From the NCBI GenBank assembly GCA_015232315.1, contig JADFZZ010000007.1, forward strand, positions 98,943 through 162,942: DNA of 64,000 bases, given 5' to 3'. This DNA comes from SAR324 cluster bacterium. GTDB taxonomy: Bacteria; SAR324; NAC60-12. The position numbers and the translations under genes were made by a program. The notes beneath the pieces were generated by a model. That model did not search any database, was not told where the DNA came from, and saw nothing but the letters and a program-made list of their open reading frames with translations. Positions 10,401-19,625 of the stretch are shown here, one piece after another (within the stretch, counting starts at the first letter, position 1; each line of letters starts with the position of its first letter).

Positions 10401-11161
10401 TTTTTTTCTTTCCTGAGCATTGCACGAAAGTTTCTGGCAAATTCCATCAAATCCTGGAACACCAGTGGATTGCGGTCAATGAACTCATGAAGAACTTCCA
10501 TGTCTTGAGACTCAGAATCCCCTTGATATACCAACTCCTTACCTTCTGCATCATACAGCCCCTCAAACGACTTGATAGCTCGTTTGGCAATGGCCTGATA
10601 ATACCGTTTTTCGTTGACCCCTTCATGGCCTGGTAACGTCCCAGGATCGTATTCATTGCGAGGCATCAAATGCCGGTGAAGTATCTCCTGCTCAACCATC
10701 TGTGGCAGAAACCGGACAACACACTTGAACGGTTTCATGCCTGTCTGATCAGGGTTTGTTATCTCTTTTGCTCCAAGCAACTCCTGATACGATTCGAGAA
10801 TCTGCTCAAACAGTCGTGGGTCTTCATCAAGCAGTTGTTCCAAGGAACTGTCAAAGCCCGAAATGGACTCTACAATCAACTTGGCTTTCATCTGCTTGAC
10901 CCTCGACAGCTTTTCTGGGTTTCTGGAAGTGCTTTTCTCTTTTTTGTCCCATGCGTATTGAATCTCAATGATACGCAAATCCTGATTCCCAATCAATTTC
11001 ACCCCAGAGCCTTCTGACTTTGAAATGCGAACCACGATGGTTTTGTCATCGCCGTCTGGATTGAGTTCTTTTTTTGCGTTCCTTGGCCCATACTTCAAGG
11101 AATGTAACGGAGCATACACCGCCGTCACGGGTTTGTCTTGTGTCGCTTCTGCCATTGCCAT
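10382..11161 (-). CDS. Tail assembly chaperone (G-like product)
   Basis: A 259-residue protein beginning MAMAEATQDKPVTAVY. The chosen ATG has GAGG six bases upstream; an earlier in-frame ATG at 11191 lacks this. It is acidic and mostly helical, with no enzymatic motif seen. Its place between the major tail protein and the tape measure gene, and the slippery A-run at its 3' end, identify it by context as the short partner of the G/GT chaperone pair. Sequence similarity to a named family was not recognised by eye, so the call rests on synteny and the frameshift. Confidence 0.8.
   Translation of the reverse strand: MAMAEATQDKPVTAVYAPLHSLKYGPRNAKKELNPDGDDKTIVVRISKSEGSGVKLIGNQDLRIIEIQYAWDKKEKSTSRNPEKLSRVKQMKAKLIVESISGFDSSLEQLLDEDPRLFEQILESYQELLGAKEITNPDQTGMKPFKCVVRFLPQMVEQEILHRHLMPRNEYDPGTLPGHEGVNEKRYYQAIAKRAIKSFEGLYDAEGKELVYQGDSESQDMEVLHEFIDRNPLVFQDLMEFARNFRAMLRKEKKIFRQE
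10399..10408 (-). promoter_or_regulatory. Programmed -1 ribosomal frameshift site
   Basis: On the minus strand a run of nine A follows GAA... in the zero frame as GAA AAA AAA ATT, so the heptamer A AAA AAA fits the X XXY YYZ rule. The zero frame stops five codons later (TAG at 10384-10382), while the -1 frame is open into the 169-residue downstream frame. Confidence 0.78.
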
Positions 11162-11208
11162 GTTATCCTCGAAAGAAATGAATAGCCCCATATTGCAGGG
11201 GCGGTTTA

Positions 11209-13197
11209 TTAGCAGTACGCCAGATAAAAAGCTGGAACGTCTGCATCCTGGTATACATTGGCCCTGATGGTCGATGTCGCTTTCTTGTCACCTGCGTCAC
11301 GGGTGGGTTGCGCCATCGTCATCTTGGGAACGTACACCGACACTCGTCTGCCTTTTACAGCGCCAACGGTAGTCTGGAGACTGGTTGGAGCTTTTGCCAG
11401 AGATGCGTATTGCATCGCAAAAAATGAAGGCTTGTAATTCGCTTCCACTTCCAGCGTGAACTCCCGCACATCGTCCTCTGGAAGACCTGCAAAATCATCA
11501 AGAGATCGTTCTTCAGCATCAAATGCGATGTTCTTATTGACACCAATTCGCACGGTCTTGGTAGTGAGTTTCGTATCCCCAATCAAGGTCACTACGTCCT
11601 TTCTGGCTTGGATAGGAGATGCGTCTGAACCTGTAGGAGTAGGGAAATACAGATCGCAGTCGTCATGATCCAGAATGGCTTTGATTCCACTTCCGGCCAT
11701 GCCTCGCCATACATTTGCGATGGTGTTGACCGCACTGGTTGTATCCCAATTGTTATAACCATAAACCCCAGGGGACTTCTCCACAAATCCACCGCTTTCA
11801 CCCACCATGATGATTTCGCTGGTGGTTGGATTTTTAACCGTGATGTAGGGGTTGAGTCTGGTACAATCCAGTAATCCGATGGTTCCCTTGGTGGCAAAAT
11901 ACGCATTTGCGCTCGCTGGAGAAGTAATCAACGGCGTGGTGAGTACCAGACTGTCAACGGTACAATTGGCGTCTGTCCAGTATTGGTTCCCGTCAATATA
12001 AACCGGAATTCCTGCTGCTGGTGCGGATGCCAGTGAAGCCAAAGCGGAGTCTGTTACAGCAACGGAGTATTCACCTGCGGTTCCAGTCGCCAGAATCACA
12101 CCATCGGCTTCGGCTACAGTGAATTTCCAGTTTCCAATGCCGTAAACTGTAATAACAGCATTGTCCAGGACTGGAAGTGCCAAAGGCTCTGCCAGGTTCA
12201 ATGCGGATACGCTTCCGGCTGCGGTCACATAATAACGATCACCACCTGCATGAGCAATTTTCACAATCAACCCTGCGGGAATTGCCACGGTAAGATCACC
12301 TGCTGCGCCATCATCGACACCGACCGTCATATCACCTGCGGATGCGGCAGTATCGGCTGCAATCGTTCCCCCGGCAATGAACACAGTGTTGATGCTCGCA
12401 TAATCAGAAGCAATCGGGTTCAGCCGGTTGCCCATGAAATTTGCCTGAATCCCAGAGAACACACCCAACGCACCAATCTCAAAACTGTGCTGGAGGTATC
12501 CATCGTTGCCTGCTTCCATGTTCCAGGACTGCACAGCCATAGACGTTACCAGGTCGGCTGCGATGTCGGACTGTGACAAAAAGTTTGCCAACGGGGTACG
12601 GACAGAATCGTTGAACGTATAAACCACTGGGCCTGCTTCCACCACATCTCCATTCTGCGGAGTGCTGTCCAGATTGGCATTCAGGGTAATCGTGTTTCCA
12701 CTGATGGCTGCGATATGTCGGACTGAGGAAGAAGACGTGCCCACATAAACCGGCATCCCTACAGCCAAACCTGTTGCGCTGGCCACCACGAATTCCTTGT
12801 CGCTGGTCACTGAAGAAATCGTGGTTGTCCCCACTGGGCGTACCGCTTTTTCGGTAAAGAACATGCTCAGAAGCTTGTCCTCAATAGGCAACGAACCTGA
12901 TGCTAAACCTGTGGGCTTGGCATAGATTGGGGCAGTTTGGGTCAATGGCGTAAAACTCCCGTAATCTTTTTTACGAGGGTCTTTGGACGCACTGGCTTCG
13001 TTATTTTCCAGCTCTGCCTGTTCTTGTGAAAATGCGTTCAAGTCACGCAAAAATTTGATGGCATCCCCACCTCTGGGGAACATCGTTTCGACTTCAAACC
13101 TACGGGTCGGGTCGTATTGTGGTCTTAAATAAAACTGTTGTCGTTTGACGTTGATCGTTGCTGATGATCGTTGAGCCGATAAAGCCGGTGTTCCCAT
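11209..13197 (-). CDS. Major tail tube protein, with beta-rich inserts
   Basis: About 662 residues. It lies directly upstream of the chaperone and tape measure genes, the usual place of the tail tube subunit. The middle holds three beta-rich, Gly/Ala/Thr-rich segments, at about residues 124-195, 290-360 and 375-445, of the type LAVGMPVYV...ITLNANL...GDVV. These resemble surface-exposed inserted domains and make the protein about twice the length of a simple tube subunit. The last ~110 residues (FTLEVEANYKPSFFAM, KKATSTIRANVYQDA) look like the closing part of the tube fold. Two adjacent ATGs exist; the second has better spacing from AGGGGG. Confidence 0.75.
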   Translation of the reverse strand: MGTPALSAQRSSATINVKRQQFYLRPQYDPTRRFEVETMFPRGGDAIKFLRDLNAFSQEQAELENNEASASKDPRKKDYGSFTPLTQTAPIYAKPTGLASGSLPIEDKLLSMFFTEKAVRPVGTTTISSVTSDKEFVVASATGLAVGMPVYVGTSSSSVRHIAAISGNTITLNANLDSTPQNGDVVEAGPVVYTFNDSVRTPLANFLSQSDIAADLVTSMAVQSWNMEAGNDGYLQHSFEIGALGVFSGIQANFMGNRLNPIASDYASINTVFIAGGTIAADTAASAGDMTVGVDDGAAGDLTVAIPAGLIVKIAHAGGDRYYVTAAGSVSALNLAEPLALPVLDNAVITVYGIGNWKFTVAEADGVILATGTAGEYSVAVTDSALASLASAPAAGIPVYIDGNQYWTDANCTVDSLVLTTPLITSPASANAYFATKGTIGLLDCTRLNPYITVKNPTTSEIIMVGESGGFVEKSPGVYGYNNWDTTSAVNTIANVWRGMAGSGIKAILDHDDCDLYFPTPTGSDASPIQARKDVVTLIGDTKLTTKTVRIGVNKNIAFDAEERSLDDFAGLPEDDVREFTLEVEANYKPSFFAMQYASLAKAPTSLQTTVGAVKGRRVSVYVPKMTMAQPTRDAGDKKATSTIRANVYQDADVPAFYLAYC

Positions 13198-13206
13198 CAT
13201 TACCCC

Positions 13207-13617
13207 CTAAAGATATATATTGAGGTTATACAAAAATGCCCGATGTTCTATCGGGTTCCGCCCTGTGAAAGGGACGAAGCTTTTAAGTTCCAAGACAAAT
13301 TCTTTATCGAGATCAAACCCGTACAATAACTGGTTGAACTCATCAAAAGATGACAGCCAATCTATTTCTGCCAAAGCAGGGTTGTATATCATTAACAGCA
13401 CAGCGTTTTCCACGTTCGCATACGGTGCCGACCTGCTCTCCGCACTGTTGAATGATATTGTTCCAGGGTAACAATAGGCTGTTGCTACCGACCCAAGCGT
13501 TTCAACCCCAACATTGGTGATGTCAATATAGGGATACGCCAACTTTGAAACAGCCTTATAACCTGTAAGACTGTTGATAAAGTCTACCAATGACACAAGC
13601 ACATCGAACGGGTTCAT
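13207..13617 (-). CDS. Neck or tail-completion protein, unrecognised
   Basis: A 136-residue protein starting MNPFDVLVSLVDFINS, with GGAG seven bases upstream of the ATG. No motif was recognised. It lies between the minor-capsid/terminator-like gene and the tail tube gene, so a role in closing the tail or joining head and tail is likely. This is inferred from position only. Confidence 0.7.
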   Translation of the reverse strand: MNPFDVLVSLVDFINSLTGYKAVSKLAYPYIDITNVGVETLGSVATAYCYPGTISFNSAESRSAPYANVENAVLLMIYNPALAEIDWLSSFDEFNQLLYGFDLDKEFVLELKSFVPFTGRNPIEHRAFLYNLNIYL

Positions 13618-13629
13618 ACGCACACTCCG

Positions 13630-14019
13630 TTATTTTTCTTCATAATATACTATAAAAGTCGTTATGAAAGCAAATACCTTTTTCCCATTGATGGTAACAA
13701 CCTCCGGTTGCTTGATTGGCCCTGACTCACAAATCACATAATTTACCCTGTAATTGGTCAAAACGTCTTGCTTCAGATGATGCAACTCTGAGGCTATAGC
13801 TCTGCTGTTTGCATGGGCGTTAGTGAGTGATTCGTTTCTGGTTGTGATGTAAATACGGGAGAAAATAAGCTCTGGGGCGATGCCTTTACTCATGATTTCG
13901 GTAATCATGGTACAATTGGAAACATCCTCTGGAAATAAATCCGCAAATAAGTTCATCCCCAGTACCGTTCCGGCAATTTTGGTGCTGATGTAGTCTGCAA
14001 TTTCTTTGATCAAAGTCAT
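13630..14019 (-). CDS. Minor capsid / tail terminator-like protein
   Basis: A 129-residue alpha/beta protein. The segment LFPEDVSNCTMITE followed by a short strand and a C-terminal YYVEEK-like strand end (TTFIVYYEEK) resembles the small proteins annotated as minor capsid or tail terminator proteins in siphoviruses. These cap the tail tube or join it to the neck. Its ATG overlaps the stop of the HK97-gp10-like gene as ATGA, so the two are probably made together. Confidence 0.65.
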   Translation of the reverse strand: MTLIKEIADYISTKIAGTVLGMNLFADLFPEDVSNCTMITEIMSKGIAPELIFSRIYITTRNESLTNAHANSRAIASELHHLKQDVLTNYRVNYVICESGPIKQPEVVTINGKKVFAFITTFIVYYEEK

Positions 14020-14519
14020 AATGAGAACGCTGAAAAGGTGTCATCAAATATTTCTTGAATGTCTTTTTCGTTTTCTTCAATCGCTCTGGCGAGAAATTTA
14101 CCACCCACTCGAATGCCTTGTGCCTTGACGGATCTATCCTTTTCTACGGACAGTTTTCCAAGTCTTCTCACACCATCAATCGCAAAGTTTGTCCTGGCTT
14201 CTCCGGTCTGCGGATCTGCTGAATAACCCGATTCTCCAATTTCAAGAGTCTCATGCTGGAGATAGGCGTAATCGCTGGCCTTTCCACCGAACTCTACCAT
14301 TGCCGTTGTGTCGAGTCCCTGCCTATGTGCAGGCGTCACCTCATAATCGTACATCAATGTGGGAGCCAATTCAGGATTCACAGGTGCCCGCCTTGATGCT
14401 TGATCCCCAATATATTCGGCGACCGTTTCCACCGCTTTCACAATAGCGTTTTCATGCGCTCGGATGATTTCATCCATGTGGGCCACATACTTTGCTAAGT
14501 TGGTGAAAGCAATAGACAT
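14016..14519 (-). CDS. HK97 gp10-like tail completion protein
   Basis: A 167-residue protein starting MSIAFTNLAKYVAH. A GAGG six bases before this ATG argues against the longer frame. Features fit the HK97-gp10/minor tail family: an N-terminal helix, IGDQASRRAPVNP (residues in this family often read A-P-v-dTG-LR), a VEFGGKASDYAYLQHE segment typical of the 'YA-x-x-xE' core, and a helical C-terminus. Such proteins sit at the head-tail interface. It is followed by an ATGA overlap with the next gene. Confidence 0.7.
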   Translation of the reverse strand: MSIAFTNLAKYVAHMDEIIRAHENAIVKAVETVAEYIGDQASRRAPVNPELAPTLMYDYEVTPAHRQGLDTTAMVEFGGKASDYAYLQHETLEIGESGYSADPQTGEARTNFAIDGVRRLGKLSVEKDRSVKAQGIRVGGKFLARAIEENEKDIQEIFDDTFSAFSL

Positions 14520-14532
14520 ATTGATCCTCGGA

Positions 14533-14874
14533 TTATCCGAAACCTGGACGATAAATAAAAAACTTACCTGATGGCTCGTATATTTTTCGGAATATTTGCG
14601 GTTTACAAGGGTATCTTTCCGCATTACTCGTGGTTATGATCCAATCCCCTGGACACACCACATGGCCTCCATCATTGGTATCTATCCACCCATGTTTTAT
14701 ACTAGGATGGTCACATATTAGACAAATATCTGCATGTTGGCGTGGTATTCTGAAATAGCGAACCACTGCTCCTTCTGATAGGAAGAGTTCGCCATGTTCA
14801 TCCTGAATCCATTGAGACCCGTCTTGCGGATGATCACCATTTTCAAACCATTGATGCGCTTCAAATAAGACCAT
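14533..14874 (-). CDS. Conserved phage protein with CxxC and PGDWIITT motif
   Basis: 113 residues. It contains VVRYFRIP, a CLICDHP knuckle, HGWIDT, VCPGDWIITT and YPCKPQIFRKIYE. This order of motifs is seen in many short phage proteins of unknown function that end in a PGD-W/Y-I...YP-x-KPDIF-x-x-YE block. An upstream TTG codon is also in frame; the ATG at 14874 is preferred although its ribosome site is weak. Confidence 0.75.
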   Translation of the reverse strand: MVLFEAHQWFENGDHPQDGSQWIQDEHGELFLSEGAVVRYFRIPRQHADICLICDHPSIKHGWIDTNDGGHVVCPGDWIITTSNAERYPCKPQIFRKIYEPSGKFFIYRPGFG

Positions 14875-14907
14875 TTTATCCAAGTCGTTGATATGGTTTA
14901 CTTTTAA

Positions 14908-15282
14908 TTAAACATTTATCATAAACCCAGTGAGTCTCTGTCGGCGTTCCTCGGAAAGGCTTGCTAAATAAGCTTGCCATCTCTCCCATTTGGCCACCAG
15001 TTCTTTGTCTTGTTCCTCTATTTCTACCACATAAATCTTCTCACCTGAACTTAATTTTAACTGATAAGAAATTTTATTCAGTTTGGTCAACTCCTCCACC
15101 TCACTGCAATGTGTGTGCTGATGCTCTGTGCCGAACGCTTCACCCCAGCAAAAGAGATTGCCTTCCAGGAAGTCACCCATGCCGATTATCATAGGAAAAT
15201 TGTCCACATGGAACAACATTCCCTTCGTATTACATTTTTCCACAAATTCACTCTTCAGTTCTTCACCTTTGAACGCTGCCAT
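14908..15282 (-). CDS. Hypothetical protein in the head-neck region
   Basis: 124 residues, preceded by GGAGG. The N-terminal half has mixed strands and the segment HQHTHCSEVEEL; the C-terminal third is a charged helix (EEQDKELVAKWERWQAY). No family was recognised. It lies immediately downstream of the giant MuF-type head protein. Confidence 0.65.
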   Translation of the reverse strand: MAAFKGEELKSEFVEKCNTKGMLFHVDNFPMIIGMGDFLEGNLFCWGEAFGTEHQHTHCSEVEELTKLNKISYQLKLSSGEKIYVVEIEEQDKELVAKWERWQAYLASLSEERRQRLTGFMINV

Positions 15283-15293
15283 CGTCCTCCGCT

Positions 15294-18200
15294 TTATAAG
15301 GGTTTATTATTTCCATAAAAGATCATGGATTTTACAGGTCTGCCATCTGGCATTTCAGTTATGCCATGGTTTTTGAAAACTTTTAACAATTCTTCTGCTT
15401 CATACTGTGAAAGACACACAAACGCTTCCACTTCGTCAAAAATACTAAGCGCATTCTTAACCATGAACTCGTTACGCCGTGAATTTTGCTTGTATTTCTC
15501 CCATTTTTCGGGCTTAAAATCCTGTTCATAATGAGAAGCACCCTCATACATCCGACCATAATTGTCACCAGAATAGGCCACCAAGTCCATGCGGGATAAT
15601 ACTGACTTTTTTAGTCTTATCTGTGATCGCCCATTATCAACCTTGTATTGATTCTGCATCGTAAAAAACACATAATTCGCTCCACCCGTGTGCATATCTG
15701 TTTCTGGGGATTCTCCACCGCTCAAGGGGATTCCTTTACGGAGCCGTTCCATCGTGCAGGTAAAATCTCCACCCTGGTCAAGGAAATAACCAACCAACTG
15801 GTCTAGTTTGGTTTCGGTGTAATGACTAAGACTTTGATCCTTGAAACGCTCCTCTGCGTCCTTTTTGGTGAAATCCCACCTGTACCGTTTATTCCACCCG
15901 TCGCCAAAGTGGTTCACCTCTCCTTCTGGGTTATACCACTCAGGATAGGGCTCATTGGATGGCAAGTCAATCATGTGTGTTAAAGCCACGTAGCCTTTCA
16001 GCTCTGCAACCTTTTTCTGGTATGACCAGTCAGAGTTGTTAATCTCAGTGATCACGGGGTGCTTATCACCAAGTTTGTGTAACCCTTGCATCAAATACAA
16101 CCACTCCTTGAACTCTTTTGGCGTTTGGCTCATGTCAATACCCATCTCGCCCATGAATCCAACAATTTCCTTGTAAGCGTTGTCGTTGAATTCTCCATTA
16201 TATTTCAGCTCAACTTGCCCCTCAAAAGCGTAAAACTTGTGTTCCCCTCGTCCCTCTGTATCTATGCTAAAGTCTTTCCCGTGATACTTACCATAGTAAG
16301 TGGCTTCAACAGCCCCTTTTGTCAGGACAACTACTTTTTTATTTTTGTTCAGCCGGAAAGCATTTGTTTCTGTTTCCTTTGCATAGCCTTTTATTATCTC
16401 TTTAGCTTTGACCTCTTTAACCTCCGTTTTCACCTGAATGGTTTTTACACCATTAGGTGCTTCCATGCTTTCCTTCCGCAAATAGGCGGAGTAGATCCCC
16501 ATCATAGCCCCATCCTCCAGTTCTCGTAAAATACTCAAGTAATAAGTAGCCATTGCAGAGACTTCTTTAGGCAGATCGGGATTCCTGGACAATCTTGTCA
16601 AGTCGGAGGTAAGCTCTAACGCTGCGTTTATTTTGGCCATTGATGCGGAATCTCTGCCTTTACTTAAAGTTTCCATTGCGGCAGAGATGGTCGGCCAGAA
16701 AACATCTTCTTCCAATAGTGTTTTAGGGTCATACGGCTTGTTTCTCTGAGCCTCAACAAAGTCTGACACACGCTCCGCACCTTTCTTGGTCAACTTGAGC
16801 TTAATCTTCGTTACAACTTTATTGTCCATCGTCTTTTCTTCCCACCAAAGAGTATTGGTGTCCTCAACCAAATCAAGGTCACTGCGCACGTTCTTACCCA
16901 CAATACGGGCCTTCTTTACTTCGGCAACAATACCCTTGATGTCAGACGACTCGATTTTCTGCATCACATCGCTTGGGGTGGCTTGTTTCATCACCACATA
17001 CGAGCCTAGCATTGCAATCAGTTTGTGTTTACGGGCAATCAGGTTATTTATGAGTTCAGTATCCGTCCCGAAACCGGCTTCTTTGCATAATGCTTTCAGT
17101 TTGGTGTCTGTCAATTTGGTGAGTTGATTGACATACTGCTTGGCGTTTTTTTTGGTGAATTCGTTGAACACCGGCCCAAACACACTCGCAGACTGGTGGT
17201 TCATTGAGAGGTTCAGTAAGGTATCAAACGCCGAAGGATCAGGCCCATACGCTTTGGGGCCACCCTGCGCTCTGAACCGGAACGAACCGCCTGAATCAAT
17301 CACAATAAATTTGCCATCTTTGTTCTGAAGCAGGTTATCCATCGACAACCCGACTACATCCCAGTTTTCCACCAGTCCTGCAACAATGTGGTGCTTGGCC
17401 AGCTCATTGTTCTGGTTCCATGTCTTCTTTCCACGGAGGTCAATGGAGGTCAGCCCCTCCTCATAATCCGTCAGCAATAACATCCGTCTTCCTGTCCCTG
17501 CGTTATGGATCAGTCCTGGCGGTGGCATGACTGAGATAATCCTGGATTTCGGAGCTTCCAATCCAAATGCGGACGCAATGTTCTGGGCCAGTATTTCCGA
17601 TTTTGCCTGCATGGTGTTGGCGTAAAATTTTCCGTAATAGACTTTCCCAGTGTATTTGTTGATGAATTTCCCGCCTGGATTGCTGCCTCCCTGGGAGCCT
17701 GGCACAAATTCCAGAGAATCTGCCAGGTGGTAACGTTCAATATAATCGTTGAGCAATTTGTGATCTATTTCCATGTTCAGAAAGTCCTTGAGTCTTTCCT
17801 TGGGAACAAGTTTCACCCTGGCTGCTTCCCAGTGGGCATCGGCGGGGTCGCCTCCTGTACGAACCGCCTTGTAATACCTGGTTTTGGTTGTTCCACGTTC
17901 ATAATCACCCACAAATCCCGTGATTTTGACATTGAGACCAGACTCTTCATACGCCTCTTTCATAGCGTTTTGCTGCATCGTCAGATTAGGCTCCAGTTGC
18001 CCCTTGGGGAAGGTATGCTCAATGCCGCCATAATGATCTTTTGGCTCAAAAATCCATATCCGTCCATCCGGTTCCTCAATAATAACCCCTGTGGAGGTTT
18101 TCTTTTCGGGATGTGGCACAAATTTCGGTTCGTCAATCTTGTCCAGGATATTGCGAAAGTCTTGAGGCTCTTCATGCCCAAACGGGATACCATTGAGACT

Positions 18201-19289
18201 GATGGAGGAATGCTCCTGAAGCTTGCTGAACGACACAAACACAGTGGGGTCATTCAGACGTTCCTGCATGGAGTTCTTGTATTGCAAATCTTTCTCGATT
18301 TTTTCTTCGGCCTGCGTTTTTAAGCGTTCCTTGATTACCTCGTCCGGTCTGTCGGTGACAGTGCTTCCTCCCGACTTTGGCATTTTGGGAGGTTTGTTCG
18401 CAGCCATATCTCTGACGGCCTTATTCCTGTCCTGGATGATCTCTTTTGTCATACCAATAGAGTGATGACAGTTCGGGTGAAAAATCTCGTTACTGGGCAA
18501 TGCGTTGAACATGGGCAACCCGAATTGTTTGGCTGCGTCTTCTGTTAGTGCCACCCTTTTGCCCTCCCAGAACTGGCATTCATCCTTGGCCCCTGTGAAG
18601 GTAATCTGTCCTACATCAAACCCACGCTCCAAAAACCGTTGTGTTTTTGCTTCCCGATTGATCCTGGCATGATACGTATTGACCGCCATCTTGGTATAAG
18701 TTTTAAGATCCCACCGCTTGCCGTTTCGGTCTACAAACTCAAACCCATCCTGGCTTTTAAGCTTCTTGTATAACTCCTGGATGATTTTTTGCTGAGGTTG
18801 GCCCAGTGCTGTTCCTTCCCGAATCGCCTTGGCGAATTCTTCACGCAGAAATTTGACGGCACTCTCTTTCATCTGCATGGTTCGCCCTGCTATGTCAGTA
18901 AACACTTCCTCCGATATGAGCTTGAGCTGGCGCACCATCACTTGCGTCATGGGGATAGGTTTCCCTTCTCCCAATTCCTGCAAATTCATGTCAGCCCACT
19001 CCACACCCATGTTGAAGCTTTCTGGAACGAAGGAATGTACCCAACGTGTCAATTCTGGATAGGTCTTGGTAAGGGCTTGCTCCAGGTACTTGAATTTCCC
19101 GAAGGCAATGCCTTTTTGGTACGAGGTGAGTTTTTCCTGGGTGAGAGCGATACTCAACCGCTCATAGGCTTTCTGGAGGATTGCTTGCAGGCTTTCGGTA
19201 TGCGCTTGAATCGAGGCCATGCCCTGCGACCAAGACTCTTTTTTCCATTTTTTCCAAACTGGAGACTCGTTGATCTGTTGTTCAGCCAT
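15294..19289 (-). CDS. Giant MuF-type head protein fused to Nudix-like, kinase-like and unknown domains
   Basis: 1331 residues, several times longer than a plain minor head protein. Residues ~100-280 resemble Mu gpF/minor capsid proteins (YTKMAVNTYHARINREA; FTGAKDECQFWEGK; FHPNCHHSIGMT). Residues ~395-520 form a Nudix-like fold with PKGQLEPNL...KEAYEESGL: the REUxEE acid residues are kept, but the first Glu is Leu and Arg is Lys. Residues ~540-765 look like a HipA/PI-kinase-type domain: Gly-rich GGSNPGGKF, Lys in YYGKFY, NWDVVGLSMDNLL, and IDSGGSFRFRAQGG as the metal-binding loop. Residues ~965-1331 are unassigned, with SGGESPETDMHTGGANYVFF and SRMDLVAYSGDNYGR. A role as a packaged, ejected effector is inferred from known MuF-toxin fusions. 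Confidence 0.8.
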   Translation of the reverse strand: MAEQQINESPVWKKWKKESWSQGMASIQAHTESLQAILQKAYERLSIALTQEKLTSYQKGIAFGKFKYLEQALTKTYPELTRWVHSFVPESFNMGVEWADMNLQELGEGKPIPMTQVMVRQLKLISEEVFTDIAGRTMQMKESAVKFLREEFAKAIREGTALGQPQQKIIQELYKKLKSQDGFEFVDRNGKRWDLKTYTKMAVNTYHARINREAKTQRFLERGFDVGQITFTGAKDECQFWEGKRVALTEDAAKQFGLPMFNALPSNEIFHPNCHHSIGMTKEIIQDRNKAVRDMAANKPPKMPKSGGSTVTDRPDEVIKERLKTQAEEKIEKDLQYKNSMQERLNDPTVFVSFSKLQEHSSISLNGIPFGHEEPQDFRNILDKIDEPKFVPHPEKKTSTGVIIEEPDGRIWIFEPKDHYGGIEHTFPKGQLEPNLTMQQNAMKEAYEESGLNVKITGFVGDYERGTTKTRYYKAVRTGGDPADAHWEAARVKLVPKERLKDFLNMEIDHKLLNDYIERYHLADSLEFVPGSQGGSNPGGKFINKYTGKVYYGKFYANTMQAKSEILAQNIASAFGLEAPKSRIISVMPPPGLIHNAGTGRRMLLLTDYEEGLTSIDLRGKKTWNQNNELAKHHIVAGLVENWDVVGLSMDNLLQNKDGKFIVIDSGGSFRFRAQGGPKAYGPDPSAFDTLLNLSMNHQSASVFGPVFNEFTKKNAKQYVNQLTKLTDTKLKALCKEAGFGTDTELINNLIARKHKLIAMLGSYVVMKQATPSDVMQKIESSDIKGIVAEVKKARIVGKNVRSDLDLVEDTNTLWWEEKTMDNKVVTKIKLKLTKKGAERVSDFVEAQRNKPYDPKTLLEEDVFWPTISAAMETLSKGRDSASMAKINAALELTSDLTRLSRNPDLPKEVSAMATYYLSILRELEDGAMMGIYSAYLRKESMEAPNGVKTIQVKTEVKEVKAKEIIKGYAKETETNAFRLNKNKKVVVLTKGAVEATYYGKYHGKDFSIDTEGRGEHKFYAFEGQVELKYNGEFNDNAYKEIVGFMGEMGIDMSQTPKEFKEWLYLMQGLHKLGDKHPVITEINNSDWSYQKKVAELKGYVALTHMIDLPSNEPYPEWYNPEGEVNHFGDGWNKRYRWDFTKKDAEERFKDQSLSHYTETKLDQLVGYFLDQGGDFTCTMERLRKGIPLSGGESPETDMHTGGANYVFFTMQNQYKVDNGRSQIRLKKSVLSRMDLVAYSGDNYGRMYEGASHYEQDFKPEKWEKYKQNSRRNEFMVKNALSIFDEVEAFVCLSQYEAEELLKVFKNHGITEMPDGRPVKSMIFYGNNKPL

Positions 19290-19328
19290 TATCCAGTCCT
19301 TTCATTATTCCGTTGCAGGTTCATTTGC

Positions 19329-19625
19329 TCAATACGCACATTCGATCTTGTATCCAATGATACGCTCCCCATTACTGACAGGGGTCACGGAGTTGACTTG
19401 ATAAGTTTTTGTGTTATGGATGACCTGATATTTTTTTTCAATATCCAGCTCGCTGATCAACTTCTCGGTAATGAACAGAACCACACCTTGCGAATGCAGA
19501 AACACGCATTTCACATTGGATTGGACGACTGCAAATGTTTCATCCCCCTCATAAAACGACTTCACACGCTCTTGTATTTCCAGTTTTGAATTCAACTGGA
19601 ATCCGTTTTTAATATCGGAAATCAT
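19329..19625 (-). CDS. Head-tail connector-like small protein
   Basis: 98 residues, mostly predicted strand (FAVVQSNVKCVFL; VVLFITEKLISEL; YKIECAY), as in beta-barrel head-closure proteins. No motif proves this. Its ATG overlaps the stop of the preceding connector gene as ATGA, supporting a shared structural role. Confidence 0.6.
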   Translation of the reverse strand: MISDIKNGFQLNSKLEIQERVKSFYEGDETFAVVQSNVKCVFLHSQGVVLFITEKLISELDIEKKYQVIHNTKTYQVNSVTPVSNGERIIGYKIECAY

